A DNA stretch of 64,000 bases. Source: Nitratireductor aquimarinus. GTDB lineage: Bacteria; Pseudomonadota; Alphaproteobacteria; Rhizobiales; Rhizobiaceae. The position numbers and the translations under genes were made by a program. Positions 54,980 to 63,672 of this stretch are shown one piece after another. The notes below the pieces were generated by a model. That model had not been told where the DNA came from, ran no database searches, and saw only the letters and a program-made list of their open reading frames with translations. The stretch spans positions 1,922,001-1,986,000 of the forward strand of contig NZ_CP177239.1 in assembly GCF_046773475.1 (NCBI RefSeq), written 5' to 3'. The number at the start of each line of letters is the position of its first letter. The stretch's first letter is position 1.

Positions 54980-55459
54980 TCAACCGGTCTTCACCTGCAC
55001 CGGAACCGGACTGTTTTTCTTGATATCTTTCAGAACGAGGTTGGTGCGCACATTGGCGATGCCCGGCAGGCGAAACAGGAAATCCTCCAGAAACCGGTTA
55101 TAGGCCGCCAGGTCCCGGCACACGACGCGCAGATGATAATCCGCCTCTCCCGTCGTGGAGTAGCAGTCGAGCACTTCGGGCCGCCGCCGCGTCTCGGCGA
55201 TGAACGTGTCCACATGCCGGTGGTCATGCCGCGTCAGCGACACATGCACGATGGCCTGAAAACCGAGCCCCGCCTTCTCCACGTCCAGCAGAGCCGCATA
55301 TTGCGTGATCAGCCCCGCCTCCTCCAGCGCCTTCACCCGCCGCCAGCAGGCTGAAGCCGACATGCCGGCCCGCTCCGCCAGCTCCTGGTTCGAGAGCCGG
55401 CAATTGGCCTGAAGTGCGTCCAGAAGCCTCTTGTCCTGTTCACTCAGCTTTTCGGGCAT
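54980..55459 (-). CDS. Lrp/AsnC family transcriptional regulator
   Basis: 159 residues from MPEKLSEQDKRLLDALQANC at 55459: AsnC helix-turn-helix (ELAERAGMSASACWRRVKAL, about residues 26-45) and RAM ligand-binding domain (about 70-145; LDCYSTTGEADYHLRVVCRD). It is divergent from the indolepyruvate oxidoreductase gene, 142 bases away, so it is the probable amino-acid-sensing regulator of that gene. Confidence 0.92.
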   Translation of the reverse strand: MPEKLSEQDKRLLDALQANCRLSNQELAERAGMSASACWRRVKALEEAGLITQYAALLDVEKAGLGFQAIVHVSLTRHDHRHVDTFIAETRRRPEVLDCYSTTGEADYHLRVVCRDLAAYNRFLEDFLFRLPGIANVRTNLVLKDIKKNSPVPVQVKTG

Positions 55460-55474
55460 AGGTCCAAATCCTGA

Positions 55475-55577
55475 AAAATTCTCCGATACATCCACCTATA
55501 TCGGATAATCCTTCCAGAAACCAAATTCCAATCGCCAAATCTGGCACAAAATTCCACCTCCGCCGGTTTAAAATTCT
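55475..55577. promoter_or_regulatory. Lrp/ior divergent promoter with inverted repeat and AAATTC motifs
   Basis: TCCGATA (55482-55488) and TATCGGA (55499-55505) form an inverted repeat with a ten-base spacer, and AAATTC-type motifs occur near 55475, 55523, 55549 and 55571. Repeated AT-rich sites of this sort suit an Lrp-type octamer. No certain -35/-10 pair is visible. Confidence 0.4.
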
Positions 55578-55601
55578 TCCAGTCTGCACTGGAGGAATTG
55601 C

Positions 55602-58600
55602 ATGACCGTCCAACCCAAGGCCGGCGAACTCGCGCGCTATCAGCTCGAGGACCGCTACACCCAGGAAAAGGGCCGCGTCTTCATGACCGGCACGCAGGCG
55701 CTCGTGCGCGCCGTGCTCGATCAGGCGCGCCGCGACCGCGCGAGCGGCCTCAACACGGCAGGTTTCATCTCCGGCTATCGCGGATCGCCGCTGGGCGCGC
55801 TCGACCTTGAGTTATGGAAGGCGAAAGACCGGCTCGACGCCGCCCGCATCGAATTCCTCCCCGCCGTCAACGAGGATCTCGCCGCCACCGCCGTGCTCGG
55901 CAGCCAGCAGGTGGAGACCAATCCGAAGCGCGAGGTCGAGGGCGTTTTCGGCCTCTGGTATGGCAAAGGCCCCGGCGTCGACCGCTCGGGCGATGCGCTG
56001 AAGCACGGCAACGCCTACGGCTCCTCGCCCCATGGCGGCGTGCTGGTGGTTGCCGGCGACGATCATGGCTGCGTCTCCTCCTCCATGCCGCACCAGTCGG
56101 ACGTCGCCTTCATGTCGTGGTTCATGCCCACGCTCAATCCGGCCAGCGTGTCGGAATATCTGGCCTTCGCAGAATATGGCTACGCCCTGTCGCGCTTCTC
56201 GGGCATGTGGGTCGGCTTCAAGGCCATTTCGGAAACGGTGGAATCGGCAGCCTCCGTCGACATTCCCGCCCCCCGCGCGTTCGAGACACCCGATTTCACA
56301 CCGCCTCCCGGCGGGCTCCACTATCGCTGGCCGGATCTGCCCGGCCCGCAGATCGAGGAGCGCATGGAGGCGAAGAAGCACGCCGTTCTGGCGTTTGCCG
56401 AAGCCAATCCCGTCGACCGCCACATCTATGACGTGAAGGATGCCCGTTTCGGCATCGTCACCACCGGCAAGGCCCATCTCGACCTGATGGAGGCGCTGCG
56501 CCTTCTGGGCATCGGCGAGGCCGCGTGCCGGAAGCTCGGCATCGACATCTACAAGGTCGGCATGGTGTGGCCGCTCGCCCGCCGCGCAGCACTCGACTTC
56601 GTGAAAGACAAGCAGGAAGTCCTCGTCATTGAGGAAAAGCGCGGCATCGTCGAAAGCCAGTTCAAGGAATATTTCTACGACTGGCCCGGCCACAAGCCGC
56701 ACGCCATGGTGGGCAAGCGCGACGAGGATGGCGAACGCCTCGTGCCGTGGACCGGCGAGCTTTCGCCACGCCTGCTTCTGCCCGTCGTCGCCCGGCGGCT
56801 CGAAGGCATCTTCCCCGGCAGCGGCTTCATCGCCCGCGCTGAAAAGATCCTCGCCGCACCGGCCATCGCCCTGCAGGTGGAAGGCGCGACCCGCACTCCG
56901 TATTTCTGCTCCGGCTGCCCGCACAACACCTCGACCAAAGTGCCCGAGGGGTCCGAAGCGCTGGCCGGCATCGGCTGCCATTTCATGGCGAGCTGGATGG
57001 ACCGCAACACCACCTCGCTGATCCAGATGGGCGGCGAGGGCGTGAACTGGGCAGCCTCCTCGCTCTTTACCGGCAAGAACCACGTCTTCCAGAATCTCGG
57101 CGAAGGCACCTGGTATCACTCCGGCTCCATGGCCGTGCGGCAGGCGATTGCCGCAAAGGCCAACATCACCTTCAAGATCCTCTACAACGACGCCGTCGCC
57201 ATGACCGGCGGTCAGCCGGTGGACGGCCCCGTCAGCGTTCAGGCGATTGCCCACGCCTCGCGCGCCGAGGGTGTGGAGCGCATTGCGCTCGTCTCCGATC
57301 ACCCGGACAAGTTCCAGCCTGGCGAACTGCCGGTCGCCACCACGATCCATCACCGCCGCGAGCTCGACGCCGTCCAGCGCGAGCTGCGCGAGGTGAAGGG
57401 CGTGTCCATTCTCATCTACGAACAGACCTGCGCCACCGAGAAGCGCCGCCGCCGCAAGCGCGGCCAGATGGAAGACCCGAAGAAATTCGTCGTCATCAAC
57501 GACCTCGTCTGCGAGGGCTGCGGCGACTGCTCGGTGGAATCCAACTGCCTCTCCGTCGAACCGCTCGAAACCGAGTTCGGCACCAAGCGCAAGATCAACC
57601 AGTCGTCCTGCAACAAGGACTTCTCCTGCGTGAACGGCTTCTGCCCGAGCTTCGTCACCGTCGAGGGCGCAACCCGCAAAAAACGCTCCGGCATGGAGTT
57701 CGATCTGACGCGGCTTGCCGGCGATCTCCCCGATCCGGAGCCTGCAGCGCTCGACAGGCCCTTCGACCTGATGATCACCGGCGTCGGCGGCACCGGCGTC
57801 GTCACCGTTGGCGCGCTCATCACCATGGCCGCGCATCTGGAGGGCAAGGGCTCCAGCGTGCTCGACTTCACGGGCTTTGCCCAAAAGTTCGGGCCGGTGC
57901 TTTCCTATGTCCGGCTGGCGTCTGCACCCGACGCCATCCATCAGGTGCGCATCGACCGTGGTGCAGCGGATGCGCTGATCGGCTGTGACATCGTCGTGTC
58001 GTCCTCACCCAAGGCGTCGGCCAGCTACCGCCCCGGCATGCACGCCGTGGTGAACCTTGCCGAGATGCCCACCGGCGATATCGTGCGCAAGCGCGATGCG
58101 AGCCTTCACGTGGACCAGCGGCTCGCAGCCATCGAAGGCGTGACGGGCAAGGATGCGCTTGCCGCCATGGACGCCAACCGCCTCTCTGAAAAGCTCATGG
58201 GCGACACGGTGTTCGCCAATGTGATGATGCTCGGTTTCGCCTGGCAGAAGGGCCTCGTGCCCGTCTCGCTCAACGCGCTTACCCAGGCCATCGTGCTGAA
58301 CGGCGTCGCCATTGAGAAGAACCACCGCGCCTTCCTCATCGGCCGTCTGGCGGCGGAAAAGCCCGACGCGCTGAAGGGCCTGCTCGACCCGAAGTCGCAG
58401 GCCGATGGAACGCTCGACGAGATCGTCACCCGCCGCGAGGCCTTCCTGACCGACTATCAGAACGCGGCCTATGCCGAGCGCTACCGCCATCTGGTGGATC
58501 GCGTTCGCGCCGCCGAAGCGCCGTTCGGCAGCGACGCCATCAGCCGGGCCGTTGCCCGCTCCCTGTTCAAGCTGATGGCCTACAAGGATGAATACGAGGT

Positions 58601-59021
58601 CGCCCGCCTGCACACGCAAACGGGCTTTTCCGCCCGCATCGCAGAAGAGTTCGAGGGCGACTATCGCATCGTCCATCACCTCGCCCCGCCGTTCCTTGCT
58701 TCCGGCACGGATGCGCGCGGACGTCCGCTCAAGCGCGAATTCGGCCCCTGGGTGCGCCTGCCGTTCCGCATGCTCGCCCGCATGAAGCGCCTGCGCGGCA
58801 CCGCCTTCGACCCGTTCGGCCGCACCGCCGAGCGGCGCATGGAGCGCGAACTGATCGGCTGGTACGAGGCGCATGTCGAAAAAGCGCTTGCGCAGCTCGA
58901 CACCGGCAATGCCGCAACGCTTGCCGAAACCCTGGCGCTGCCCATGCAGATACGCGGCTACGGCCCGGTGAAAGAAGAAGCCGCAAAGCGCATCCGCACC
59001 GAGATGGCTGCGCGTCTGTAG
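55602..59021 (+). CDS. Fused indolepyruvate:ferredoxin oxidoreductase (IorAB type)
   Basis: Thiamine-diphosphate and iron-sulfur enzyme that oxidatively decarboxylates aryl-pyruvates from aromatic amino acids to acyl-CoA. 1139 residues with the alpha and beta parts fused, as usual in proteobacteria. Visible: pyrimidine-binding part (FISGYRGSPLGALDLELWKA), TPP-binding part (FCSGCPHNTSTKVPEGSEAL, ILYNDAVAMTGGQPVDGPVS), a cysteine cluster VCEGCGDCSVESNC for an Fe-S centre, then the gamma-type domain (LMITGVGGTGVVTVGALITM). The start follows GGAGGAATTGC. It stands alone, divergent from the Lrp gene. Confidence 0.92.
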   Translation: MTVQPKAGELARYQLEDRYTQEKGRVFMTGTQALVRAVLDQARRDRASGLNTAGFISGYRGSPLGALDLELWKAKDRLDAARIEFLPAVNEDLAATAVLGSQQVETNPKREVEGVFGLWYGKGPGVDRSGDALKHGNAYGSSPHGGVLVVAGDDHGCVSSSMPHQSDVAFMSWFMPTLNPASVSEYLAFAEYGYALSRFSGMWVGFKAISETVESAASVDIPAPRAFETPDFTPPPGGLHYRWPDLPGPQIEERMEAKKHAVLAFAEANPVDRHIYDVKDARFGIVTTGKAHLDLMEALRLLGIGEAACRKLGIDIYKVGMVWPLARRAALDFVKDKQEVLVIEEKRGIVESQFKEYFYDWPGHKPHAMVGKRDEDGERLVPWTGELSPRLLLPVVARRLEGIFPGSGFIARAEKILAAPAIALQVEGATRTPYFCSGCPHNTSTKVPEGSEALAGIGCHFMASWMDRNTTSLIQMGGEGVNWAASSLFTGKNHVFQNLGEGTWYHSGSMAVRQAIAAKANITFKILYNDAVAMTGGQPVDGPVSVQAIAHASRAEGVERIALVSDHPDKFQPGELPVATTIHHRRELDAVQRELREVKGVSILIYEQTCATEKRRRRKRGQMEDPKKFVVINDLVCEGCGDCSVESNCLSVEPLETEFGTKRKINQSSCNKDFSCVNGFCPSFVTVEGATRKKRSGMEFDLTRLAGDLPDPEPAALDRPFDLMITGVGGTGVVTVGALITMAAHLEGKGSSVLDFTGFAQKFGPVLSYVRLASAPDAIHQVRIDRGAADALIGCDIVVSSSPKASASYRPGMHAVVNLAEMPTGDIVRKRDASLHVDQRLAAIEGVTGKDALAAMDANRLSEKLMGDTVFANVMMLGFAWQKGLVPVSLNALTQAIVLNGVAIEKNHRAFLIGRLAAEKPDALKGLLDPKSQADGTLDEIVTRREAFLTDYQNAAYAERYRHLVDRVRAAEAPFGSDAISRAVARSLFKLMAYKDEYEVARLHTQTGFSARIAEEFEGDYRIVHHLAPPFLASGTDARGRPLKREFGPWVRLPFRMLARMKRLRGTAFDPFGRTAERRMERELIGWYEAHVEKALAQLDTGNAATLAETLALPMQIRGYGPVKEEAAKRIRTEMAARL

Positions 59022-59090
59022 ACACTGCCTGAAGACCGCACCTCTCTCTTGGGCTCTCCGCTCCTTCGGCAGGCGGAGGAGCCCCCTTTC

Positions 59091-59263
59091 CCACCCGCTC
59101 CTTCGTCATCCTCGGGCCTGACCCGAGGATCCATGCCGGAACGCCGAACACGAAGCCCAGCCTCTCAAAGCAAGCGCATCATTTCCCGCACCTGCGCAGT
59201 CGCCACCGCAACGGCATGGATCCTACGGTCAAGCCATAGGATGACGAGGGAGAGGGTCGGCGC
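59091..59263. repeat. Composite element of two inverted family A units (copy 1)
   Basis: A family A unit in inverted orientation (CGTCATCCTCGGGCCTGACC..., 59104-59143) and one in direct orientation (GGCATGGATCCTACGGTCAA..., 59213-59250) flank about 70 bases of unique sequence, so the whole has terminal inverted repeats. The next copy is exactly 314 bases downstream. Confidence 0.85.
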
Positions 59264-59404
59264 GCTCTCATTCACGCTCCCCCCCTTATTCCTCTCCGCT
59301 CCCTGCGGCAAACCAGGCAGGGAGAAGACGGGCGCTTACCAATTCACGCTCCTTCATATCTCCCGCCCTCCCTTCAACAAACTCAGAAGGAAGAGCCCGC
59401 CACC

Positions 59405-59577
59405 CCACCCGCTCCTTCGTCATCCTCGGGCCTGACCCGAGGATCCATGCCGGAACGCCGGACATAAAGCCCAGCCTCTCAAAGCAAGCCCATCGCTTCC
59501 CGCGCCTGCGCCGTCGCCACCGCAACGGCATGGATCCTCGGGTCAAGCCACAGGATGACGAGGGAGAGGGTCGGCGC
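59405..59577. repeat. Composite element of two inverted family A units (copy 2)
   Basis: Same arrangement as copy 1 with scattered substitutions in both the unit ends and the central part; the length is unchanged (173 bases). The conserved spacing shows that both came from one duplicated element rather than from independent insertions. Confidence 0.85.
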
Positions 59578-59707
59578 CTTGCATGCCAACCAGAGGGCGT
59601 GCAGCGCAAACGCGCATGATGCGCGCCATGCGCCCGGCATCCCAATCCCTTGCTCCCGCTTCCTGCGTATGCAAATAGCATTGGTCAAACAGCCAAGGAG
59701 GAACCCC

Positions 59708-60727
59708 ATGACCGCCATCACCCGCCGCACGCTCGGTGCGCTCGCCCTCACCACCGCTCTCGCCGGCTTCGCGCTGCCCTCCGCCGCCGCCGACAAGATC
59801 AATGTCGGCATTCTGTCGCTCACCTCGCATTCGCCGAGCATCATCGCCGAAGCCAAGGGCTATTTCGACGCTCAGGATATCGATGTCGAGTTCGTGTCCT
59901 TCCAGGCTGCGCAGCCCATGGCCGTCGCCATTGCCTCGGGCGATGTCGATTTCGGCATGACGGCGATTTCCGGCGGTCTCATCAGCCTTGCAGACAAGGG
60001 CGTGATCAAGGTCATCGGCGGCGCGCTGCAGGAAACGCCCGAGATCGACGGCCAGAAGATCCTCGCCTCCAAGGCTGCGTTCGACGCCGGCGTTAAAACG
60101 CCTGCCGACCTCAAGGACCACAGCTTCGGCATCACCACCACCGGCTCGTCCTTCCACTACATGGCGCACAAGATCGCCGACAAGGAAGGCTTTGACCGTT
60201 CCGAAATCCACGTGAAGCCGCTGCAGAAGGTGCCGGCCATCATCGCGTCGCTCAAGAGCGGCCAGATCGACGCATGGTCCATCGTGCCGAACATTGCAGG
60301 CGCGCTCACCAAGGGGCCTGAAGTCGTCGAGATCGGCAAGATTTCCGACTATGTCGACGATTACCAGGTCACCACGGTCTTCACCTCCACCAAAAATGCG
60401 ACCGAAAAGAAGGATCTCGTCGAGCGCTTCCTGGCCGGCCTCTCCGAGGGCATCAGCGACTACAACGCCGCCCTGGTCGACAAGACCATGAGCGAGGAAG
60501 ACACCGCGGCAATCGTCGGGATGATCCACAAATACGTCTATTCCGACCAGCCGCTCGACAAGGCCGATCCGCGCATCCGCGCCGGCGCCATGCGCATCAA
60601 CGAAGGTGCGGCGCTGAGCGTGGCAAGCGTCGAGGACCAGCTTGAGTGGTTCAAGTCGGAAGGCCTCGTGCCCGATGGCGTGACGATGGAAAAGCTGGTC
60701 GACACCAGCTTCGTGGAAACCCGCTAA
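59708..60727 (+). CDS. ABC transporter substrate-binding protein (SsuA/TauA/ThiY type)
   Basis: Periplasmic binding protein of 339 residues from MTAITRRTLGALALTTALAG at 59708, with AAGGAGGAACCCC upstream. The twin-arginine-like TRRTLG before the hydrophobic stretch makes Tat export possible; cleavage is likely after SAAA. Mature start DKINVGILSLTSHSPSIIAE and FVSFQAAQPMAVAIASGDVD are typical of NMT1/SsuA-like proteins for sulfonates, nitrate, taurine, aromatic acids or pyrimidine precursors. The ligand is not clear from sequence. A terminator separates it from the ATPase gene. Confidence 0.88.
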   Translation: MTAITRRTLGALALTTALAGFALPSAAADKINVGILSLTSHSPSIIAEAKGYFDAQDIDVEFVSFQAAQPMAVAIASGDVDFGMTAISGGLISLADKGVIKVIGGALQETPEIDGQKILASKAAFDAGVKTPADLKDHSFGITTTGSSFHYMAHKIADKEGFDRSEIHVKPLQKVPAIIASLKSGQIDAWSIVPNIAGALTKGPEVVEIGKISDYVDDYQVTTVFTSTKNATEKKDLVERFLAGLSEGISDYNAALVDKTMSEEDTAAIVGMIHKYVYSDQPLDKADPRIRAGAMRINEGAALSVASVEDQLEWFKSEGLVPDGVTMEKLVDTSFVETR

Positions 60728-60734
60728 CAGCGAA

Positions 60735-60764
60735 GCCGCCCCGGCCTGCCGGGGCGGCGTTTTT
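60735..60764 (+). terminator. Terminator/attenuator between binding protein and ATPase genes
   Basis: GCCGCCCCGGC/GCCGGGGCGGC is a very stable stem followed by GTTTTT. It lies 8 bases after the binding-protein stop and just before the ATPase start, so only part of the transcripts should reach the next two genes. Confidence 0.85.
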
Positions 60765-60770
60765 GGACCG

Positions 60771-61541
60771 ATGCAGCTTCTTCTTCAGAACATCACCCAC
60801 CACTATGGCGGCACGACCGTCCTCGACGACATCTCGCTTACGGTGGATGACGGCGAAATCGTCTGCATTGTCGGCCCCTCGGGCTGCGGCAAGTCCACGC
60901 TTCTGCGCATTGCCGGCGGACTGGAAAAGCCCGATCAGGGTCAGGCGCTTCTTGCCGGACCTGAGCCGGATGGCTCGCTCAACCCCCTCACCTACATCTT
61001 TCAGGATTTCGCCCTGCTCCCCTGGCGCAGCGTGGAAGGCAATGTGAGCCTGGTTCTGGAAGATCACGGCATCGCGGCAGCCGAGCGCAGGGCGATCATC
61101 GCCGATGTGCTTGCCCGCACCAATCTTTCCGATTTCGCCAAGGCGCTCCCGCGCCAGCTCTCCGGCGGCATGAAGCAGCGCGTGGCCATTGCCCGCGCGC
61201 TCGCCGTCAAGCCGGCCATCATGCTGATGGACGAACCGCTCTCCGCACTCGACAGCCAGACCCGCGAACTCCTGATGGACGATCTGGTTACGCTGTGGAC
61301 CCGCGAGCGGTTTTCCGCCTGCTACGTGACGCACAATCTCAACGAGGCCGTGCGCCTTGGCCGCCGCATCATCGTGCTTTCCCGCCGCCCCGGCCGCATC
61401 CGCGACGTGGTCGAGATCGACATGCCCCTTGCCGAGCGCGCCGACCGGCTGGCCGAGCTGGAAACCCTGCAGCGCCGCGTCTGGGAAATCATGCGCGAGG
61501 AAGCCCGCGAAGCCGACAGGGAGATTTCCGATGTCGCATGA
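60771..61541 (+). CDS. ABC transporter ATP-binding protein (SsuB/TauB type)
   Basis: 256 residues. Walker A GPSGCGKST, Q-loop YIFQDFALLPWRSVEGN, signature LSGGMKQRVAIARAL, Walker B IMLMDEPLSALDSQ, H-loop YVTHNLNEAVRLG. The LLPWRSV Q-loop is typical of the nitrate/sulfonate/taurine group. It overlaps the permease gene by 11 bases. Confidence 0.92.
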   Translation: MQLLLQNITHHYGGTTVLDDISLTVDDGEIVCIVGPSGCGKSTLLRIAGGLEKPDQGQALLAGPEPDGSLNPLTYIFQDFALLPWRSVEGNVSLVLEDHGIAAAERRAIIADVLARTNLSDFAKALPRQLSGGMKQRVAIARALAVKPAIMLMDEPLSALDSQTRELLMDDLVTLWTRERFSACYVTHNLNEAVRLGRRIIVLSRRPGRIRDVVEIDMPLAERADRLAELETLQRRVWEIMREEAREADREISDVA

Positions 61542-62376
61542 CGCCACGCACGAACAGCCCGCCACCGATGCGGCAACAGCCAATGAGAGCGGCCAGCGCC
61601 CGGTTCCCTTCCGTGGCGGGGGCTTCGTTCATCGTTCGCTCGGTCCCGTCGCCCCGCTTGTTTTCCTCGCCATTCTGGCGGTCTGGGAGCTGGGCTCGCG
61701 TTCGGGCTTCATCAGCCCCATTGCGCTGCCAGCCCCGTCAGAGGCGTTTGGCGCGCTTGTCGATCTTTTCCAGACCGGCATGCTCTGGAAGCATCTCGGC
61801 GCGAGCCTCTACCGTCTTGTCGTCGGCTGGACGCTGGGCAGTCTGCTGGGCATCGCCGTCGGCCTGTTCATCGGCCTGTTCTCGCTTGCCCGCGCCGGGC
61901 TTCTGCCGCTCGTCTCGGCCCTGTTCCCGGTGCCGAAGATCGCGCTCCTGCCGCTCTTCATCATCTGGTTCGGCATCGGCGAAGGCTCCAAGGTGGCCAC
62001 GATCCTGTTCGGCACCTTCTTCCCGACCGTGATCGCCACCTATGGCGGCGTCGACAATGTGGACCGCAATCTGATTCGCATGGGCCAGTCCTTCGGCATG
62101 TCGTGGCTCTCCATCGTGCGCAAGATCATCCTGCCAGGCGCAATGCCGGCCATCCTGTCCGGCTTCCGCATCTCCGCCTCCATCGCCATCGTGCTTCTGG
62201 TCGCCGCCGAGATGATCGGCGCGGAATTCGGCGTCGGGGCCTATATCCTCATGGCAGGCGCGCTTTTCGCGCTGGATCAGCTCATTGCGGGCGTGGCGCT
62301 CCTGTCGCTCATCGGCCTCATCATTGCGTGGCTGATCGGCAAGCTGGAGAAGCGTCTGCTTTCGTGGAGAACCTGA
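61531..62376 (+). CDS. ABC transporter permease (SsuC/TauC type)
   Basis: 281 residues from MSHDATHEQPATDAATANES at 61531, overlapping the ATPase gene. Six membrane segments starting PLVFLAILAVWELGSRSGFI; the EAA-like loop is LIRMGQSFGMSWLSIVRKII. A cytoplasmic N-terminus of about 40 residues is somewhat long. Third and last gene of the transporter operon. Confidence 0.92.
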   Translation: MSHDATHEQPATDAATANESGQRPVPFRGGGFVHRSLGPVAPLVFLAILAVWELGSRSGFISPIALPAPSEAFGALVDLFQTGMLWKHLGASLYRLVVGWTLGSLLGIAVGLFIGLFSLARAGLLPLVSALFPVPKIALLPLFIIWFGIGEGSKVATILFGTFFPTVIATYGGVDNVDRNLIRMGQSFGMSWLSIVRKIILPGAMPAILSGFRISASIAIVLLVAAEMIGAEFGVGAYILMAGALFALDQLIAGVALLSLIGLIIAWLIGKLEKRLLSWRT

Positions 62377-62529
62377 GCCTTTTTGCCGCTTGTGAAAAAA
62401 CTCTTCGCAAATCGACAGAAGGGCGCTTGCCAGCAAAAAATCTCGTGCTATAAACCACGCGCTTCCGGCGGAAACCAACACCGCCTCGCCTTGTAGAAAT
62501 CTCTGCACCGGCACCGTGAAGCAGGGTTT

Positions 62530-62605
62530 GCCCAGATAGCTCAGTTGGTAGAGCAGCGGATTGAAAATCCGCGTGTCCGTGGTTCGAATCCGCGTCTGGG
62601 CACCA
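62530..62605 (+). tRNA. tRNA-Phe (anticodon GAA)
   Basis: A 76-base cloverleaf with acceptor GCCCAGA/TCTGGGC, D arm GCTC/GAGC, anticodon stem GCGGA/TCCGC around loop TTGAAAA (anticodon GAA), T arm CCGTGG-TTCGAAT-CCGCG (near-complementary) and an encoded CCA. The DNA after its 3' end is clearly more AT-rich and carries excisionase-like genes, as at a tRNA integration site. Confidence 0.96.
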
Positions 62606-62641
62606 TTCTTTTCAATGACTTAGCGCACATCAGACTAAATT

Positions 62642-62729
62642 CCATGTCGCACCGTGTTGCAAATGGCTATCCTTGATTTCCAAGGGTTTCCTGCCACACT
62701 CGGCAGCTCCACGCGACATGGATGCAACA
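62642..62729. promoter_or_regulatory. Two dyads upstream of the excisionase-like gene
   Basis: CCATGTCGC (62642-62650) is mirrored by GCGACATGG (62713-62721), and TGTTGCA (62656-62662) by TGCAACA (62723-62729). The right arms end at the start codon of the helix-turn-helix gene. Such paired sites could be bound by that protein (autoregulation or directionality). Confidence 0.35.
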
Positions 62730-62929
62730 TGACCGATGACGAAACACCAAGTGTTTTCACGCCTCGCACACTAGCGGAACGCTGGGAATGCTCAGAACGG
62801 CATGTTCGAAATTTGATCGATAAGGGAGAGCTGCCGGTATTCAGGCTTGGCGGAAAACTCCTACGTATTCGACGCGAAACCGTCGAATCTTACGAACTTG
62901 GCGATCGTAGTCCCGGCCTCCAAGAATGA
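62729..62929 (+). CDS. Excisionase/AlpA-like helix-turn-helix protein
   Basis: 66 residues from MTDDETPSVFTPRTLAERWE at 62729. The MerR/excisionase-type winged helix is seen as TLAERWECSERHVRNLIDKG and ELPVFRLGGKLLRIRRETVE, the standard helix-turn-helix-17 pattern of phage and island excisionases. The start is chosen over upstream GTG/ATG codons because the domain begins right there. It overlaps the next gene by four bases (ATGA). Codon use is more AT-rich than in the core genes. Confidence 0.78.
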   Translation: MTDDETPSVFTPRTLAERWECSERHVRNLIDKGELPVFRLGGKLLRIRRETVESYELGDRSPGLQE

Positions 62930-63594
62930 AGAAATCTGCTACCGCACATCATGTGAATCGACGCCCGCAAATTCGGTTGGCGCTCAGTCGGCCAGAAGTT
63001 GCCATTGCGATTGGTGTAAGCACCAGCTCTATCGATAGGATGGTTTCTGACGGCGCATTGCCCCCACCCCGCATATGGCACTCACGCAAACTTTGGCTGG
63101 TTTCAGAGGTAGAAGCATACCTTAATGAGTGGCCGACGGATGGCCAGGCAGATGGCGACAACCTTATCGACAGGAATTTGGGACGTTTCGAAGAAGCGCA
63201 CTACGGGCCAAGAAAAGGCGTTGGTGGTTATCCTATCTTCAGTGATCCCACTCATCCGGTGAAGCAATATTTTGACCGATTGGGATTCGATCCCGCGACA
63301 ATGGGCAATGCTGAACTGCAGAAACTACAGGCAATTGCGGACGAACGTTGGCGGGCATCAATACCGGGCACGCGGCTTGGTAAGCGCGAACAGAAGGCTT
63401 TAGCTCAACTCGCTGAATATGGAGTCGGCGTGCCCGTTCACTGGTCAAAGATCAAAGACTGCGGGACAGATACTGAAGAGAGGCTGAAGGCGCGCGGCTA
63501 CTTAGAAACTCGAAATCACACCAAGTTCCCCGACCAAGTTGATCTGTATATTTTGACGATGGACGGCTTGAAGGCGTGGGAGAGCATACAGTAG
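62926..63594 (+). CDS. AlpA-like helix-turn-helix protein with C-terminal winged-helix-like domain
   Basis: 222 residues. The N-terminal part (ALSRPEVAIAIGVSTSSIDR, MVSDGALPPPRIWHSRKLWL, VSEVEAYLNEWP) is a second excisionase/AlpA-type DNA-binding domain. The middle is Gly/Pro-rich (YGPRKGVGGYPIFSDPTHPV). The C-terminal part (KREQKALAQLAEYGVGVPVH to DLYILTMDGLKAWESIQ) has the look of a winged helix with a beta wing. I know no named family with this full layout. It is translationally coupled to the small excisionase-like gene and is probably part of an integrated element. Confidence 0.65.
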   Translation: MKKSATAHHVNRRPQIRLALSRPEVAIAIGVSTSSIDRMVSDGALPPPRIWHSRKLWLVSEVEAYLNEWPTDGQADGDNLIDRNLGRFEEAHYGPRKGVGGYPIFSDPTHPVKQYFDRLGFDPATMGNAELQKLQAIADERWRASIPGTRLGKREQKALAQLAEYGVGVPVHWSKIKDCGTDTEERLKARGYLETRNHTKFPDQVDLYILTMDGLKAWESIQ

Positions 63595-63672
63595 ATCTGG
63601 CAGCATAATATTCGGAGATTCGACATTTGATCCGACTCCTTCCATCATGATGGCTGAGCTTGGGAGGTTGTC

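Larger units (their letters stand above)
59022..59707. other. Repeat-filled intergenic region
   Basis: 686 bases without a gene. Two diverged direct copies (59091-59263, 59405-59577) of a composite repeat take up half; the spacer between them holds ATTCACGCTCC twice. The last 130 bases lead to the transporter operon; no convincing promoter was seen. Confidence 0.7.

Noticed and set aside
55812..57941. Long minus-strand open frame inside the indolepyruvate oxidoreductase gene
   Set aside because: Same effect of GC-rich codon bias; no start signal and no recognisable motif.
59091..59577. Possible CRISPR array
   Set aside because: Only two copies of a 173-base unit with a 141-base gap and internal palindromes; no short regular repeats or spacers, and no cas genes.
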